A stretch of 64,000 nt of DNA, from positions 573,001 through 637,000 of the forward strand of contig JAMXBD010000723.1 of NCBI GenBank assembly GCA_024138025.1, written 5' to 3'. The position numbers and the translations under genes were made by a program. The stretch comes from Combretum micranthum. Taxonomy: Eukaryota > Streptophyta > Magnoliopsida > Myrtales > Combretaceae. The notes under the pieces were generated by a model. That model saw only the letters and a list, made by a program, of their open reading frames with translations. It did no database searches and was not told where the DNA came from. This document shows, piece by piece, positions 12,401 through 23,199 of the stretch; position 1 is the stretch's first letter, and each line of letters starts with the position of its first letter.

Positions 12401-14949
12401 CACCTCATGTTCAATTTCTTCTTTGGTTTTGTTCTACCTGGCTTTTAACACTTCCTATTTTAGGTATGCTATTGATGCAATGCAGTCTGTTTGCTGTAAA
12501 GAATCGCTAGAAGCGAGTTCTGATTCCTCAGCTGAAGAAACCACTTTGGTAGGCCTCACTTTTGGAGGGTATCTTCAGTCAAAGGTTAATAATTTCTCTT
12601 GGCTCTTCTATGTTTCTTCTCTGTTTTCTGTCTTATCTTGATGTAAATAACATCACTATCGGATGTAGATACGGTGCACCAAGTGTCAAGGGAAGTCTGA
12701 GCGACATGAAAGAATGATGGATATGACTGTTGAAATAGAGGGAGATATTGGAACATTGGAGGGTGCTCTTAGGCAATTTACTGAAGCTGAGATTCTTGAT
12801 GGTGAAAATAAGTATAAGTGCGGCAGGTTGGTCATCTAGCTGCTTCTGCTTCATCAACCAGTTTTTGAGTTTAATACTATATAATTCGTGTGGGATATGG
12901 TCGCTCTTGGCATAATATTATTTGTTTTTTTTTTTTATTTATACCATTCTGGATATATTTTTGCTGAAAATAATTTAATAAATATCCTGATGCTCCCTCT
13001 TTTTCCGTCATGTGAGGACAATCTTGAAACAGCATAGTGGTGCTTAAGCTGAATTAATAATTGCACTGTGTCTTTACTTCCTCAATAACATGTACATGCA
13101 TGACTATGCTGGGATAAAAGAGTATTATGTCATTTTCATTTGGTGATGGCTGGTCTTTCATAAGATCAGTAGAATTAAAATGCTTTTTACATAGTTGGTG
13201 ATGTCCACCTGACATTCTTGTTGTTTGTTTAGATGCAAATCCTATGAGAAGGCTAAAAAGAAGTTGACGATATTGGAGGCTCCAAATGTCCTCACAATTG
13301 CATTAAAGAGATTCCGGGTAACTCTTTGCGCTGAGAACGTTAGATGTTTCTGTATTCCGAATTGTTTCTAGGTGGCTTCTATTTGTTGCTGTGCTAATCC
13401 ACATATTTCTAAACAGTCAGGTAAATTGGGGAAGCTCACCAAGTCGATTCGGTTTCCAGAGATCCTTGATCTGGCTCCTTACATGAGTGGGACCAGTGAT
13501 AAATCGCCTATATACAGGCTTTATGGAGTAATTGTCCACTTGGATGTCATGAATGCAGCATTTTCAGGTCACTATGTGTGCTATGTCAAAAATCCTCAAA
13601 ATAAGTGGTTCAAGATTGATGATAGCAAGGTAAAATTGCTAAACTTTACAATTGCTTCTGTGCTACTTTTAGGTTATACGGTCAGTATGAGTTGCTTTAT
13701 TTCCTTTTCAATCTGGAAGTCCGACTGCTCAAACAGGCAGTATCTTTTGTCCCTAGATCTTGGCTAATTTAAGATCGTGCAATGAGGTTTTTATTAGAAC
13801 CTTATTGACTGGCTGCTGTGTTGACTAAAATGTAGCGGCTCGCTTAAGGAACATCCTTTCATGGCTGTATGGGAGTTTTGTTTACCTGGTGTTTTAATTA
13901 CATTGTTTAGACATATGGTATCTTTCTGTGTGTAGAGTTTGGCTATTTAAGATTTTGCACATGGCTGTTTGGAAGTTTTTGTTTTCCTTCTTTTTTTTTT
14001 TTCCCCCCTGCTGGTGAGGCTAGATTGGTGAGCCCATCAATGATTGCCTACATTAAATTGAAGTAAATCTTTGCTGTATCACACGCAAACTGGTCAATTA
14101 CTGAGTTGCATTTTGCTTGTGGTTTCACATATGATCTGTATTGATGTTTTGAGGAAGGATTGATTGATATTAACATGTGGAAAGCTTTTTTCTATCCTTG
14201 TGTAGGTGACACCGGTTGAACTTGGAAGTGTCCTAGCTGCAGAGGCTTATATGCTTCTCTATGCCAGGTAACTCATTTGTTTGAAATGCTGTGTACTATA
14301 GGTTTGTAATGTTGGCTTACTAAATTTGCTGGAGTGATATTTTTCCAGGTGCTTACCAAGGGCTCCTAGATCCATAAGGAGTAGCAAAATGTTCTCTGAT
14401 CCAAACCACAAAGCCGTTTATGCAAAAAGTGGTGGAAAAATTGCCCCTTTGGACCTTAGATCAAGGGCTTTGTCTCTGGGTGATTTGTACCACAACCCGA
14501 CATCTTTTGATACACCAGGGAGCATAGACAACTTCTATTTTCAATATCTCCGGTTGCAAAAGATTTTTGATGAAGATTCAAGTGACAGTTCTTCTCTATT
14601 TAGTAGCAATTCTGATGAAGGTTCTTGCAGTACTGAAAGTACACGGGATTCTTCTAGTGCTGATGATCTTTCCGATTATATATATGGGGATGGAGTACGG
14701 GGTACGCATAGCTCTTTGAGGAGTCCCTCTGATTCCGACACTTCATTGTCCTCCTCTCCCTTGTGTCTGGGAAAGCCATCAAGTACCAGTTTGGGGCTGC
14801 TAGCTTCAGATTTATCAGGAGCTTGCCAAACTCGAACATATTGTGCAGATTTAATGTGTAGGGATTCTCAGTTGGGGGCAGCCAAGTATAAGCAACAACA
14901 AGCGGGTGAATATGGAAGAGGCAAGAAGTGTCACAGTTTTGCGTTCTGA
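8587..14949 (+). CDS. UBP16: MYND-finger ubiquitin-specific protease, UBP16-like, 11 exons, with an in-frame stop
   Basis: Cysteine protease that removes ubiquitin from proteins. Exons: 8587-8906, 10044-11493, 11585-11673, 12034-12119, 12207-12369, 12464-12584, 12669-12826, 13233-13317, 13417-13629, 14206-14267, 14349-14949. Every junction is GT-AG and phase-consistent, giving about 1,115 codons (Arabidopsis UBP16 is about 1,000). Residues 10-30 are hydrophobic, a likely membrane anchor. A full MYND finger spans residues 87-123 (C87, C90, C98, C101, C107, C111, H119, C123); C107 is split by intron 1. A serine- and acid-rich linker follows. The Cys box is 'CGNSCYANAVLQCL' (catalytic Cys621), the His box 'FSGHYVCYV' (His876), then 'KIDDSK'. 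'CTKCQGKSE' and the later C-x-x-C pair suggest the USP zinc-binding fingers. Lesions: TAA at codon 357 and a frame change near the 3' end. UBP16 rather than UBP15/17 rests on the N-terminal wording. The family is firm; whether this copy works is open. Confidence 0.85.
9383..9440. repeat. Run of 58 G in intron 1
   Basis: An uninterrupted poly-G tract on the gene's sense strand, 477 bases downstream of the exon 1 donor. Such a tract would be expected to form quadruplex structures and to be unstable. It may equally be a sequencing or assembly artefact. It does not touch coding sequence. Confidence 0.9.
10792..10794 (+). other. In-frame TAA within UBP exon 2
   Basis: The frame entering from the MYND exon runs open from 10045 to a TAA here, codon 357, then stays open in the same frame for another 699 bases to the exon 2 donor at 11493. 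No intron can bypass it: the only nearby GT...AG pair would be about 20 bases. If real, translation stops after the MYND finger and before the protease. Confidence 0.85.
10807..10956 (+). repeat. In-frame tandem duplication, 2 x 75 bp, in UBP exon 2
   Basis: Units 10807-10881 and 10882-10956 match at about 70 of 75 positions and encode 25-residue blocks beginning 'TKEEIVFHDVLPAK'. The length is a multiple of three, so the frame is kept. It lies in the unstructured linker, 12 bases after the in-frame stop. Confidence 0.9.
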
Positions 14950-15088
14950 CATGACTAAGCAATGTAGAAATTTAGATAGTAGGAGTAGTTTTAGGGAAGC
15001 TGATTCCGAGAGATTAGCATCTGCTAATGGCATCAGCAATGTAAAGTCTGTTTCGTTTAGAAAATCTGTAAGCAAAAGAGCAAATTGA
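14855..15088 (+). pseudogene. Frame-shifted C-terminal tail of the UBP protein
   Basis: The last exon ends at a stop at 14947-14949, but another frame is open from 14855 to a stop at 15086-15088. It encodes a basic, serine-rich tail beginning near 'VNMEEARSVTVLRSDM' that reads like the usual end of this subfamily. Both frames meet at the G5 run 14874-14878, where one base fewer would join them. This suggests the annotated end is an artefact of a homopolymer error or a recent one-base insertion. The protease domain is unaffected. Confidence 0.6.
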
Positions 15089-15450
15089 GTAATTAATCAA
15101 AAATGAGGGGGAGAGGGGTGAATAAAGAGCTGTATTTAACGCGCTTGCTTTGCATGTGATATCTTAGTAAAAGTGGAGGCATTGCAATCACCAGTTCTGA
15201 TCATTCATTCGTTTATCGTTCTACAGAACTTGTGCTTCCTAAGAGCGGAAAAAATGACAATAGCCGTAGGTAAGGGTTGAAGGCTAAACCCTTTGCACCC
15301 AAGTTTTACCGTGTCATTATGTGTTACTAATGTAACGTGAAAATTCTAATGAAGACGACTTTTTGAGTTAAAAACGATTCTGAAGGTCCAAGTTACAACA
15401 GATCAGACCTGTGACGAAGCAAAAGCGAGTTGGAACTTAAGTGGGGGGAT
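15089..15450 (+). other. Probable 3' UTR of the UBP gene
   Basis: Sequence after the UBP stop. An AATAAA at 15121-15126 could serve as a polyadenylation signal. The cleavage site is not determinable, and the right limit given is approximate. Confidence 0.4.
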
Positions 15451-15541
15451 GGTGGATTAAATTGCCAATGTGGGACTCGTGTGTCCGGCAACAATCGGTA
15501 AAAAAGTGGGGAAAGGAGAAAACAAAATACCACTACTATTA

Positions 15542-16120
15542 TAGGGATGCAAATCAGGTCGGTTTTTGAGTGGTCATATGAATCTAAACAAAAACCTGTT
15601 ATACTATAGAATATACCAAATCTAATCCTATAATCCTATAGGGTTTTTATTCTACATCCAAATTCGTTCTACAGGATTTACTCTAAAACCCGTCCTCCGT
15701 CGCCTGATATCTGCTTGATTATTAACCCAATTACTTACCCAATAATCTACCCAATTATCAACTGGACCTGCCTTGTTTATTGTTTTTTTCAATAGATTCA
15801 GTAGGCTTAAGCTAATAAAATAATAATCTAATATTATATCAATTCACATTCTCTCTGCCAACCTTTTTTTTTTTTTTAAATTTAGTCTCTTAATATGTTT
15901 ATATTTAGTAAATGTATTCATAACATATTTTTTTATTAGGACTAACGGTTCAGGTGGGTATCCATCAGGTTTTAGTAGTATTAAAATCCTACTCTAATAC
16001 CCTACAAGGTTTTTTACCTATATCCAAACCCGATCCTATTATCCTATAAGATTCAACCCTATAGGATTTTTATTGGATTGGATGGGTCGGAAACCCATTA
16101 ATTGTCGATATTGTTTTGGC
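15542..16120. mobile_element. hAT-like MITE fragment, TAGGGATGCAA family
   Basis: The left end TAGGGATGCAAAT matches the terminus of the complete element at 30427-30995. The interior shares the repeated 'CCTATAGG' / 'AACCCTATAGG' wording and the 'GGGTCGG' ending typical of that family. A matching right inverted repeat was not found, so the right limit is approximate and the copy is probably truncated or decayed. Confidence 0.4.
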
Positions 16121-16362
16121 CAATTACTATATTAGAAAGGGAAAAAAACAAATTCAGATCAATCTCGTTAGGAAATCGGATATCATAACTTCAACTACTT
16201 CTAATAATAATTCAACCGCACGCTATAAAAGTTTAATAATGGATATAATTTCAAAGTTCTTATTACAGTGAAAAAATTTCACACTATAGTAGAATAGTTG
16301 AAACTGGTGGTAATTTTTATCACAAAGGAGTGCTTTACCATAATCAAAGCCCTCACAACGTC

Positions 16363-17220
16363 AACCCGGATACATTTATATTGGATTATGGAAGTCCTTT
16401 TCTCGGTCATATATATACCTCTTCGTATTTGAAATATGAGTAGTATGTTGTCTTTGATCTCGCTGCAATGGGAGAGTTTTTTTTGACATAAAGTCTAATA
16501 TATTTGATAAAATGCATATGTAAATCTTCAGGCCCTGCGTGGACTCTTGAAAGCAATGATTAACCACATCGCACGCTTTAATGGTAGCACTATGATGTTA
16601 ACTATTTGAACTGAATACAGTGTGTTGTTTTCTTGGCTATCGTGTCTCTCAACCCGGATACATTTATATTGGATTATGGAAGTCCTTTTCTCGGTCATAT
16701 ATTACCTCTTCGTATTTGAAATATGAGTAGTATGTTGTCTTTGATCTCGCTGCAATGGGAGAGTTTTTTTGACATAAAGTCTAATATATTTGATAAAATG
16801 CATATGTAAATCTTCAGGCCCTGCGTGGACTCTTGAAAGCAATGATTAACCACATCGCACGCTTTAATGGTAGCACTATGATGTTAACTATTTGAACTGA
16901 ATACAGTGTTGTTTTCTTGGCTATCGTGTCTCTCAACCCGGATACATTTATATTGGATTATGGAAGTCCTTTTCTCGGTCATATATATACCTCTTCGTAT
17001 TTGAAATATGAGTAGTATGTTGTCTTTGATCTCGCTGCAATGGGAGAGTTTTTTTTGACATAAAGTCTAATATATTTGATAAAATGCATATGTAAATCTT
17101 CAGGCCCTGCGTGGACTCTTGAAAGCAATGATTAACCACATCGCACGCTTTAATGGTAGCACTATGATGTTAACTATTTGAACTGAATACAGTGTTGTTT
17201 TCTTGGCTATCGTGTCTCTC
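16363..17220. repeat. Triplicated 286-bp unit
   Basis: Three head-to-tail copies: 16363-16650 (288 bp), 16651-16934 (284 bp) and 16935-17220 (286 bp). By eye the copies differ only by small insertions or deletions: a TA-run step near the 'GGTCATATAT' stretch, one T in a T run, and a GT step in 'CAGTGTGTTG'. No substitution was noticed. The join is 'CTCTCAAC|CCGG', with CAAC also at the outer edges, consistent with unequal exchange at microhomology. A 63-codon frame repeated on the - strand is a property of the unit and is not called a gene. Confidence 0.92.
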
Positions 17221-17940
17221 AACATTTTGACTCTTGTTTCCGCTGAGCACATGTTTTAGAAAGTAAAATCGTTACCATTGTTTTCATTGATACTTTCATG
17301 AAACATTCATGAAGTTAGGTTTAATGCTGCAAGGAATTCCTAATACTGCTACTTCAGAGTCGCAGGGTCGGGCAAAGAAGTGAAAACCTTTCATTTAATT
17401 ATTAGATTCTAAAAGCCGATTCAAATGAAGTTCTCAGCGTATCATCCGAAGACTAGTCCAGAGCCTTTTTCAATCAGATTTTAGGTTGCGAGTCTAAATG
17501 CAGTTGCAGCAAGCGAAAATACACGGTTCACTATTCCTTGATCACTTGAGACCAACCTGTGAATGTTAACACTTGATCTCGTCCAATATTCATATCCCGG
17601 TTCGTACGGCTCTTTTGCAGGATGTTTTCATCTTAGATGTCCTCGACAAAATTAATTTGATGGAGCAAGTGATCGACTTGAAGAATGGACATGGAAAGGG
17701 ATAATAGTGAGGCGTATTAGACATGGCATTTTTTGATATACGAGCTATGGGAAGATTTTGGGTTTGATCCCTTGTGGAGTTGCCCGAATATAAGTGTTAG
17801 ATCTGATTATAATGATCACGTTCGTTGCACGTAACTGCCACGCTATAAATAATCTAGGAAAACGACATGTATAAGAATGATAAAGAGAGAATCCTATGGA
17901 GAGGAGGATGTTTAAATAATTCAAGTGCATGCATGGTGGG
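17221..17940. other. Unassigned DNA with exon-like pieces
   Basis: GC content and codon texture are higher than in the surroundings. Two short + strand pieces look exon-like: one ends near 17383 (a frame with 'LQGIPNTATSESQGRAKK'). The other, about 17622-17703, follows an acceptor-like 'CTCTTTTGCAG' and encodes a peptide ending 'LMEQVIDLKNGHGKG' before a stop. Neither is recognised. They could be the remains of a gene whose upstream part was lost, or chance. Confidence 0.25.
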
Positions 17941-20900
17941 TAAGGGAGTTAAAGAAGCATAAAACCTTCCTATTTGCAATAAACGATATGCGCTCTTGAT
18001 TAGAAAAGTCATGATGGTATTTTTTCAATAATTAGTGGTATTTATATGGAGTCTAGTTGTTGATGTCGTCCATTAGGTTAGGTGGACGATTAATAGTTAA
18101 GATAGGTTTCTCTCTTAATGGATATTAAAGTGGGCTCTTTTATGGATCTCAATCCATTAACGACTGCTTAAGCCTTGTTAAGAAAGTTTGGAATTGGATA
18201 GGCAAATTTCAATGGATCCTACTTCAAGCCCACAATGTCAATTCTTGCTTGATCATCCTAATTTTTAAATGGGTATGACTATTCAAACTTTGTCACTTTG
18301 ACCTACAGAGTTAAATCCAAATTAAAATTAGGCTTAAAGCTCTTCAAACTAAATTTAGTCATCTATAGTGACAAATCTTATTGTTGGTGGGAAACTGAGG
18401 AATACAAGAGAATAATTATGAAACTTTAACAATAAGAGTCTCTTGTAATGAGAATTTGATGTTTTGAATAAGTAACTCATAAAAATCAAATTCATGATTT
18501 TGTAGGAGTAAATTAGAATAAATTATAATAGTGAAGTGATGGGACAACAAACACTACTTCGATTCTTAATTGGAGGTAAGATCTTTTTATCTTATTATGA
18601 TATGTTGGTAAATTGTTCTAAAATCGGGAACCTATAACAAGATAGATAAATATGATGAATTACGACGATAATATAAAGATTGAGATTAGTGGAAATTTAG
18701 TTGGAAAATCAAAGAAGAATCTAGAATTATTATGATCATGGATCTAAAGATAGAAATTTGATTATGGTTTTGGAATGATAACCAATGGTTGATTGTGAAT
18801 GTGGTGAAAATTAGATTGAAGGATGAATAATATGATAGGTTGATTAAAGTATGGATTTTTGTGTGAAAGAACAAAGGAAAGACATGCTAAGAATGGGCCA
18901 AATTGGTCATTTTTGTCCTTCGTGAAAAAGGTGAAAAACAAAAAAGAAAATAGAAAAAAACAAAATTTTTAGGTATTAGGAAGTCCCCCTAAATAGGTTT
19001 TGATTGGGATTATAAATAAAAGTATGTAAAAATTTGGAAAAAAAAATTACAAAAGAATTTGAAAAACCATCCAACCCGCCACCATTGACAAAAACAATTA
19101 GCCAAACCAAACCAAAAGAACCTACCATGGTTACAAATTCGAAATCCGATTACACTTTCAAAACTCAGATCACAACCTCCAACCAACACCACCAGTTTAA
19201 CCAACTTACCAAACTCAGGCCGACCACAAAATCGACCACCTATGAACTCCTCCCATCTACCAACTCATAGCAATTGAACAAGAGAAGGAGAGATAGATTC
19301 TAGTTTGACCTACTCATAATCTGAGCCGCTCCAAAATTGACCCGCATCTGATTTGAACTTGACCTAGGTCCATTCCCTAATCCATTTTGTTGAGCCCAAT
19401 CCAAGCGATTTGATAGTTTTCTTAAGTTAGTTTTTTGTTTTTATTATTCATCTATTTTATTGTTTATTCAGTGGTAATATGGTATAATATCATGTACATG
19501 TACAAAAAAAAAAAAAAAAAAGAAGAGAAATAGTGGAAAAATATATATTACTTTATTTGTTATCATATAGTACGCAATTTTATGCGGATTCGATGATATA
19601 TGCATCGCTAGATAAATATAAACACACAATATGTCGCATTTATACACAAATATATCATATGCTTATATCGTAATATGCATGCTATGCTTACTTTGTTATA
19701 TTCTCTTATGCCATGCTCTCAAATTGCTATTCTTAAATAAAAATGTAAATATATCCGTATTAAGGTCTGTTAGATTTATTAAAATATGCAAGTAAAACTA
19801 TAGGATATAGATTTGTGTATAAATTAATAAAAATATGGATCTAGAATTATTAAATTTAATAATTTTGATGTGAATATTACCATGTGATGCCATATATAGT
19901 TTTTAATCAAATAAGATATAAACTATAGCTTATAGTTTGTAACCATCCAATTAGAAAATATGGTAAAGATAAATTCTCTGACATAAAGATTTGTGTACCA
20001 TGTTCTGGTACCATGCAAACCTACATCATATGTGCAATAAGGATTGGTTAATACATAGGAATTATAAACTTACGACATATGATAAAAAATTTATCTCCTT
20101 TCCCTAAACACAAGTCATATATCCAGAGATTTAAATTAGTATAATATGGAACTAAAGTTTACTTCTCCTTATCGTGAAATATATATATATATACATATGC
20201 ATAAGGTAACTGAAAAAAATTAAAGTTTGTAAAATTAGTGAATAAATCATCATTTAATTTATACTAAATGTAATCATACTATACGTATATCATATGTATA
20301 ATACTTTTGCATTCCAGTATTTAAGACATGATTAATACCAACTATGCATTTAATAAGATATTGATCACCCAAAATTAAAAACATACGAATTAACAAGAGC
20401 AACAAATATAATATTATGTTTTAATTTATTATCTAAATAATAATAGTAGTTGTAATATGTGTTATTTTTACATAAACACTTACTGGCTTTTTTGTTGAAT
20501 TGTATCTTTATATCAAAAAGAACTTTATAACAATTCTAAAACATACATGCTTTCAATGTTAGATTAAGTTATCTTGGTCCAGTATACGTATCAGTGGTCT
20601 TGGTAGATCAATTCAGTGAAAAATAATGAAAATCATTATTATTTATTTATATGATATTAAAGTGAGAACTTCCCTTGTTAGTGCTTTTATAATTTTTATT
20701 TTACTTCTTCTTCTACCAAAAGACCTCTTAAAAATATGTAGTGGTTTTTATTGTCAGTAGTATAATATTTGAAAGAGGATATTTTAATAAAGTATTTACT
20801 AAATTAAAACTGCCGTAACTTAACTTTATCTTCGATTACTACTCATTGCCAATATTTTATTATATTTTTATTATTTTATGACATTTCAAAATTGTTTGTT

Positions 20901-22780
20901 GATTTGTGATACCTTTTATGATTGGTATCTCTTTCACTATTTGTTTTTTTATAGTTAAATATGTTGTTTTTTATATTTATTTTTTTCTTTTTTTGGCACT
21001 CATGATATATGAGTAGCATTGTCTAATAATAAAGAGTAAAAACTAAAACCCATTAACCACTTTAATATTTAACTAGTAGATAATGTAGTCATATTGCATG
21101 CATGAAAGTAACTACCTATAAGATCTGTAATTTTTTGGTTGACATTTTTTAATATCTTGTTGTATATATTCTAAATTTACAAATTACTGCATATAAGACT
21201 TGGCACTTTTACCCTTAATCTACAATACAACATCAACTCTTGATCTCAACTCAACCCCATGCAGCTCATAATTTCAACACATATATGCATTATATCCACT
21301 AGAAGAGATAGCATATCATTGATTATTTACTAATATCCCTAACATAATCTAGCATTGATAATCTACTTCTTCCACATGAAAAAAATAGAACAAAATATTA
21401 TTAGTTCGATAGTAAAAATAGTTACAAAAACATTGATTGGGTATAAAATTGATTACTTCAAAGTTTGGGTATAAAATTAAAATTTTTATGTAATGTTTAG
21501 ATATCAAATTTGATATTTTACATATGTTAAATAAGTAACTTATTTATATAAATAAGTTCTTACCATCTTTAAGCACCCATATATGTGGCATTTGTTGGTA
21601 CTAAATAATAAAAAAAAAAATTCATCTACCCGATCTTAAAAGATCACATGCTATCCTACTCAAATTTAAAAGCCCTAATGTGATTGGGGTGATTGATATT
21701 TGATATGATTGTGGTCCCTTTGTCATTTTCATTCAATATTTTTCTATTGTCAAATTATTTAAATATTTTAAATCTAAAGAAAAATATCTGTGTATATCAT
21801 ATTTAAATCCATATTAAGCAATAGAGCATCGACAATTTATGTGAGTTTTTGATAAATTATGAATTTTTACGAATACACATCTTGATTTCCTCTTCTATTA
21901 GCATTTGAAGTAAAAAATTTCATCAAGCAATAAGAGGGATTTGAGGTATGACTATTTCTATGCTTAATGTGATTTTTTTTTTTTGTGATTTTCTCATTTT
22001 CATTTTCATCAAATGATTTATTTAATAGTTTAATTTTTTTTTTAAATCGTTGTTGACGGATATATTTCTCTTATTGGATTGTGAGGACTTTACTTGATCT
22101 GTCAACTCTTTTTTTTTTTCCTAGTTTTAATTTAAAGTTTGTTCTTTTGCAAATGAATTAAGGCATTTGTGGAGTTCATCTTGGTTTATGTGTTAAAATG
22201 ATAATTCCCATGCTAAAAAAAGATGGGAACCTAATGGTATATTATAGGATTTCAGTTAATTTTAGTTATGGAGATAGTTGAAAGAGTCTTGAACATGGAC
22301 TTGCCTTGAATTTTTACTTCAACTGTGAAAAGAAAGGGTAAAAGATAGTAGGTACAATCTCTAAGTTGTGATCCGCATTCATGCAGTTTTATTTTAACTT
22401 CGAACCGGTGTAAAAAATCTAATAATTAATAAGATATTTCAAATAATTAAGATCTTTTATGATTTTTCAATTGGTAATTTTTGAATCATAAATAATTAGT
22501 TTTGTCATGATAATTTCAGATTTTGACTAAATAGTCAGACTTTCATGCTAAATCTTACAGTCTTGTCTAAAGTAGAATTTTATGTTATATAATATATTGT
22601 CATAAATAATAACTGCAGTTTTTTTTTTTTTAATATAAGAGTTTTTGACTGAATTAACTAAAACTTGCTAAGATTTTGAACGGGGAAAACTACATTTTTT
22701 TTAAATCTTTTGTAAATATGATATATAGTGACTGATTGTGATGTCTGAGTATAATAAGTTCTATTAATTACTAACATTAT
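17941..22780. other. AT-rich intergenic DNA, no gene
   Basis: No gene-like frame. Around 18900-19470 the wording ('TATAAATA' near 19011, followed by a proline- and threonine-coding low-complexity stretch) recalls the promoter part of a long plant LTR, but neither end could be found. There are A/T runs at 19504 and 22107. The rest carries nothing recognised. Confidence 0.35.
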
Positions 22781-23199
22781 ATCACAATACATAGGCTATA
22801 TGATTACAATTTTTTATTGATTCATGACAAATATCCATATATACACATGTGACATTTCAATGCTATTAAATAGCATTTTTTTTTGGTAACATTTCAGTCT
22901 ACTATATTGGATACATCTTAGAGGCTAACTCATGCATATGTAATTATTATTTATTAGTTTTTTTTTGTCCAAATTTATTATTGGTGTTTAGACGTCATTA
23001 AATGTCACTTTTTGTATTTTATAATCTAGTAATGTTTCAATGTCATTAATAGTTGCTTATTAGTAACGTTTAAGTGTTACTAAATGTCAATTAATTTTTA
23101 ACCTTTTTATTATTTTTGACATTTATAATTCAACGTCAAATATTATTTTTTTCTGATGTTAACCTCTATCAGTAGCATTTAATAAATGTTACAAATTTT
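22781..23199. repeat. Short dispersed motif cluster, CACTA-like subterminal type
   Basis: A motif of the form 'GACATTT' / 'AAATGTCACT' recurs about six times in both orientations (near 22850, 23000, 23035, 23085, 23119 and 23180). Dense short repeats in both orientations are typical of the subterminal regions of CACTA transposons. No CACTA terminal repeat was seen. Related wording resumes beyond the LTR near 27150, which suggests the LTR split it. Tentative. Confidence 0.25.

Noticed and set aside
14654..14962. 102-codon frame on the - strand
   Set aside because: Antisense shadow of the last UBP exon.
16376..16567. 63-codon - strand frame that recurs at 16948-17139
   Set aside because: It recurs only because the DNA is triplicated; the middle copy is frameshifted and the peptide is not recognised.
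19034..19270. 78-codon proline/threonine-rich frame
   Set aside because: Low-complexity sequence without a promoter, splice or domain context; likely within an LTR-like region.
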